Part shown: positions 63,224 to 64,000 of the stretch, one piece after another
Position numbering within the stretch: position 1 is the stretch's first letter
Layout of the letters: each line of letters begins with the position of its first letter
DNA from: Climacium dendroides
Taxonomy: Eukaryota > Streptophyta > Bryopsida > Hypnales > Climaciaceae
DNA: 64,000 nt
Direction: 5' to 3'
NCBI GenBank assembly: GCA_950106755.1
Contig: OX467086.1
Location: 25,872,001-25,936,000 of the forward strand
The notes under the pieces: model-generated
The model's input: the letters and a program-made list of their open reading frames with translations, nothing else
What the model was told of the DNA's origin: nothing
Databases searched by the model: none
Program-made: the position numbers and the translations under genes

Positions 63224-63619
63224 TTGAATGTGAAGCCACTTTCTTCTAGAGCCCAATATGTTATTAGGGGTGATAGGGGTAGTCACATCTTCTCCAAGAA
63301 ACAAAATTGTATGAAGTCGGAGAAATTGGCAAGAGAAAAGAGGAGACAATGGCAAGCCATTCCTCACAAAGGTGTAACATCCCTTTTTGTTGTTTGGAGT
63401 AATTCTCAGAGTTGCATTACCTTCAAAGCTAAATGGGAGCTTTGCAAGCTACACATAGCCAACAAAATTGAAAATTTCCTCGAGAAATTTTCTTCCAGGT
63501 CGATTCTTCACCTCTGGAAGAAAAGAAAGGCCCTTCAAAATCCTTGGAGAATGAGTGCTATGCAAAACATGGACAACCACACAGAGAGCGCTATGCATCT
63601 AATCTCTGAAATCATCTAA
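63224..63619 (+). CDS. Unrecognised open reading frame (131 aa), doubtful
   Basis: The longest open frame of the last 4 kb. It is rich in Lys, Ser and Trp, without a motif I recognise, and no splice or promoter context supports it. It may be an exon of a gene running off the window, a transposon relic, or chance. Confidence 0.2.
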   Translation: MNVKPLSSRAQYVIRGDRGSHIFSKKQNCMKSEKLAREKRRQWQAIPHKGVTSLFVVWSNSQSCITFKAKWELCKLHIANKIENFLEKFSSRSILHLWKKRKALQNPWRMSAMQNMDNHTESAMHLISEII

Positions 63620-64000
63620 AGGTTGGAGGAGGTGTGACTACCCATAATATGACAGAGTTCTTTGATTGTTTGGAATTTGATGTCTAGAAAAAAGCTTTTT
63701 TGGGTTTACAATGTCAATCAAGTTTCCAAAATCCAAAATTGCCTTCTTTTATTGTGAATAAAGCCAAGTACATCTTTGAGTATGTCAAACTTTCTTTGAT
63801 ATTGATTGATTTTCCTTTTGATTTTAACCCTTAAACATCGATTAGGACGTTTGGCATCCAATGGATAATACAAAAGTCCTTCTAGTAGGACAAAAGTGCA
63901 ACTATTCATCTTCAGAATTTTGTTGTGGAAAGGGAAGGTCTTCTACAATAGTTTAATTTCAATGAGTACTTTTGCAATTTTATAAATGAATGATGATTTT

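Overview
The window is nuclear DNA from a land plant. The evidence is a 20-exon AGO4-clade Argonaute, a P-class PPR gene, a nuclear copy of plastid psaA, and plant transposons of the Gypsy, Mutator-like, CACTA, SINE and MITE types. Two recognisable host genes in 64 kb of AT-rich, repeat-filled DNA suggest a large genome, most likely a gymnosperm, possibly a fern. This assignment is inference, not proof.

Layout. 1-2.3 kb: a SINE-like insertion and tandem repeats. 2.9-9.5 kb (minus): Argonaute, with a likely 5'UTR intron up to about 10.3 kb; diverged copies of one repeat flank the gene. 11.3-28.7 kb: no genes found, but decayed tandem arrays, a three-member MITE family, two inverted copies of a TIR element, a roughly 660-bp fold-back, and small tandem repeats. 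28.7-51.4 kb: one large Mutator-like DNA transposon. 51.4-57 kb: gene-poor, with a psaA fragment. 57.05-59.7 kb (minus): three-exon PPR gene. 60-64 kb: gene-poor, with small MITE/CACTA-like pieces.

The most unusual object is the 28,710-51,385 transposon. It has an exact 10-bp target-site duplication (ATAAAATTAG) and related, inverted, repeat-rich ends. It carries two divergent genes: a DDE transposase-like gene with a SWIM-type zinc finger (plus strand), and a ten-exon gene (minus strand) whose translation suggests a ParB-like domain fused to a beta-class N6/N4 DNA-methyltransferase-like domain. The ten-exon gene's second intron holds about eleven regularly spaced copies of a near-palindrome, GCCGTTAACGGC. 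Both genes carry several in-frame stops, nearly all of a kind that C-to-T change would make, as expected for a methylated, silenced element.

Nested inside an exon of the methylase-like gene is a young 10,446-bp Athila-like Gypsy retrotransposon (32,500-42,945; 5-bp duplication CCCAC; LTRs about 0.6% different). The host exon reads on in frame across the insertion when one copy of the duplication is removed. From LTR to LTR this retrotransposon is loaded with the palindromic octamer CCRATYGG (about 50 exact copies by hand count, under one expected by chance), in LTRs, in all coding frames and in a third ORF of unknown function.
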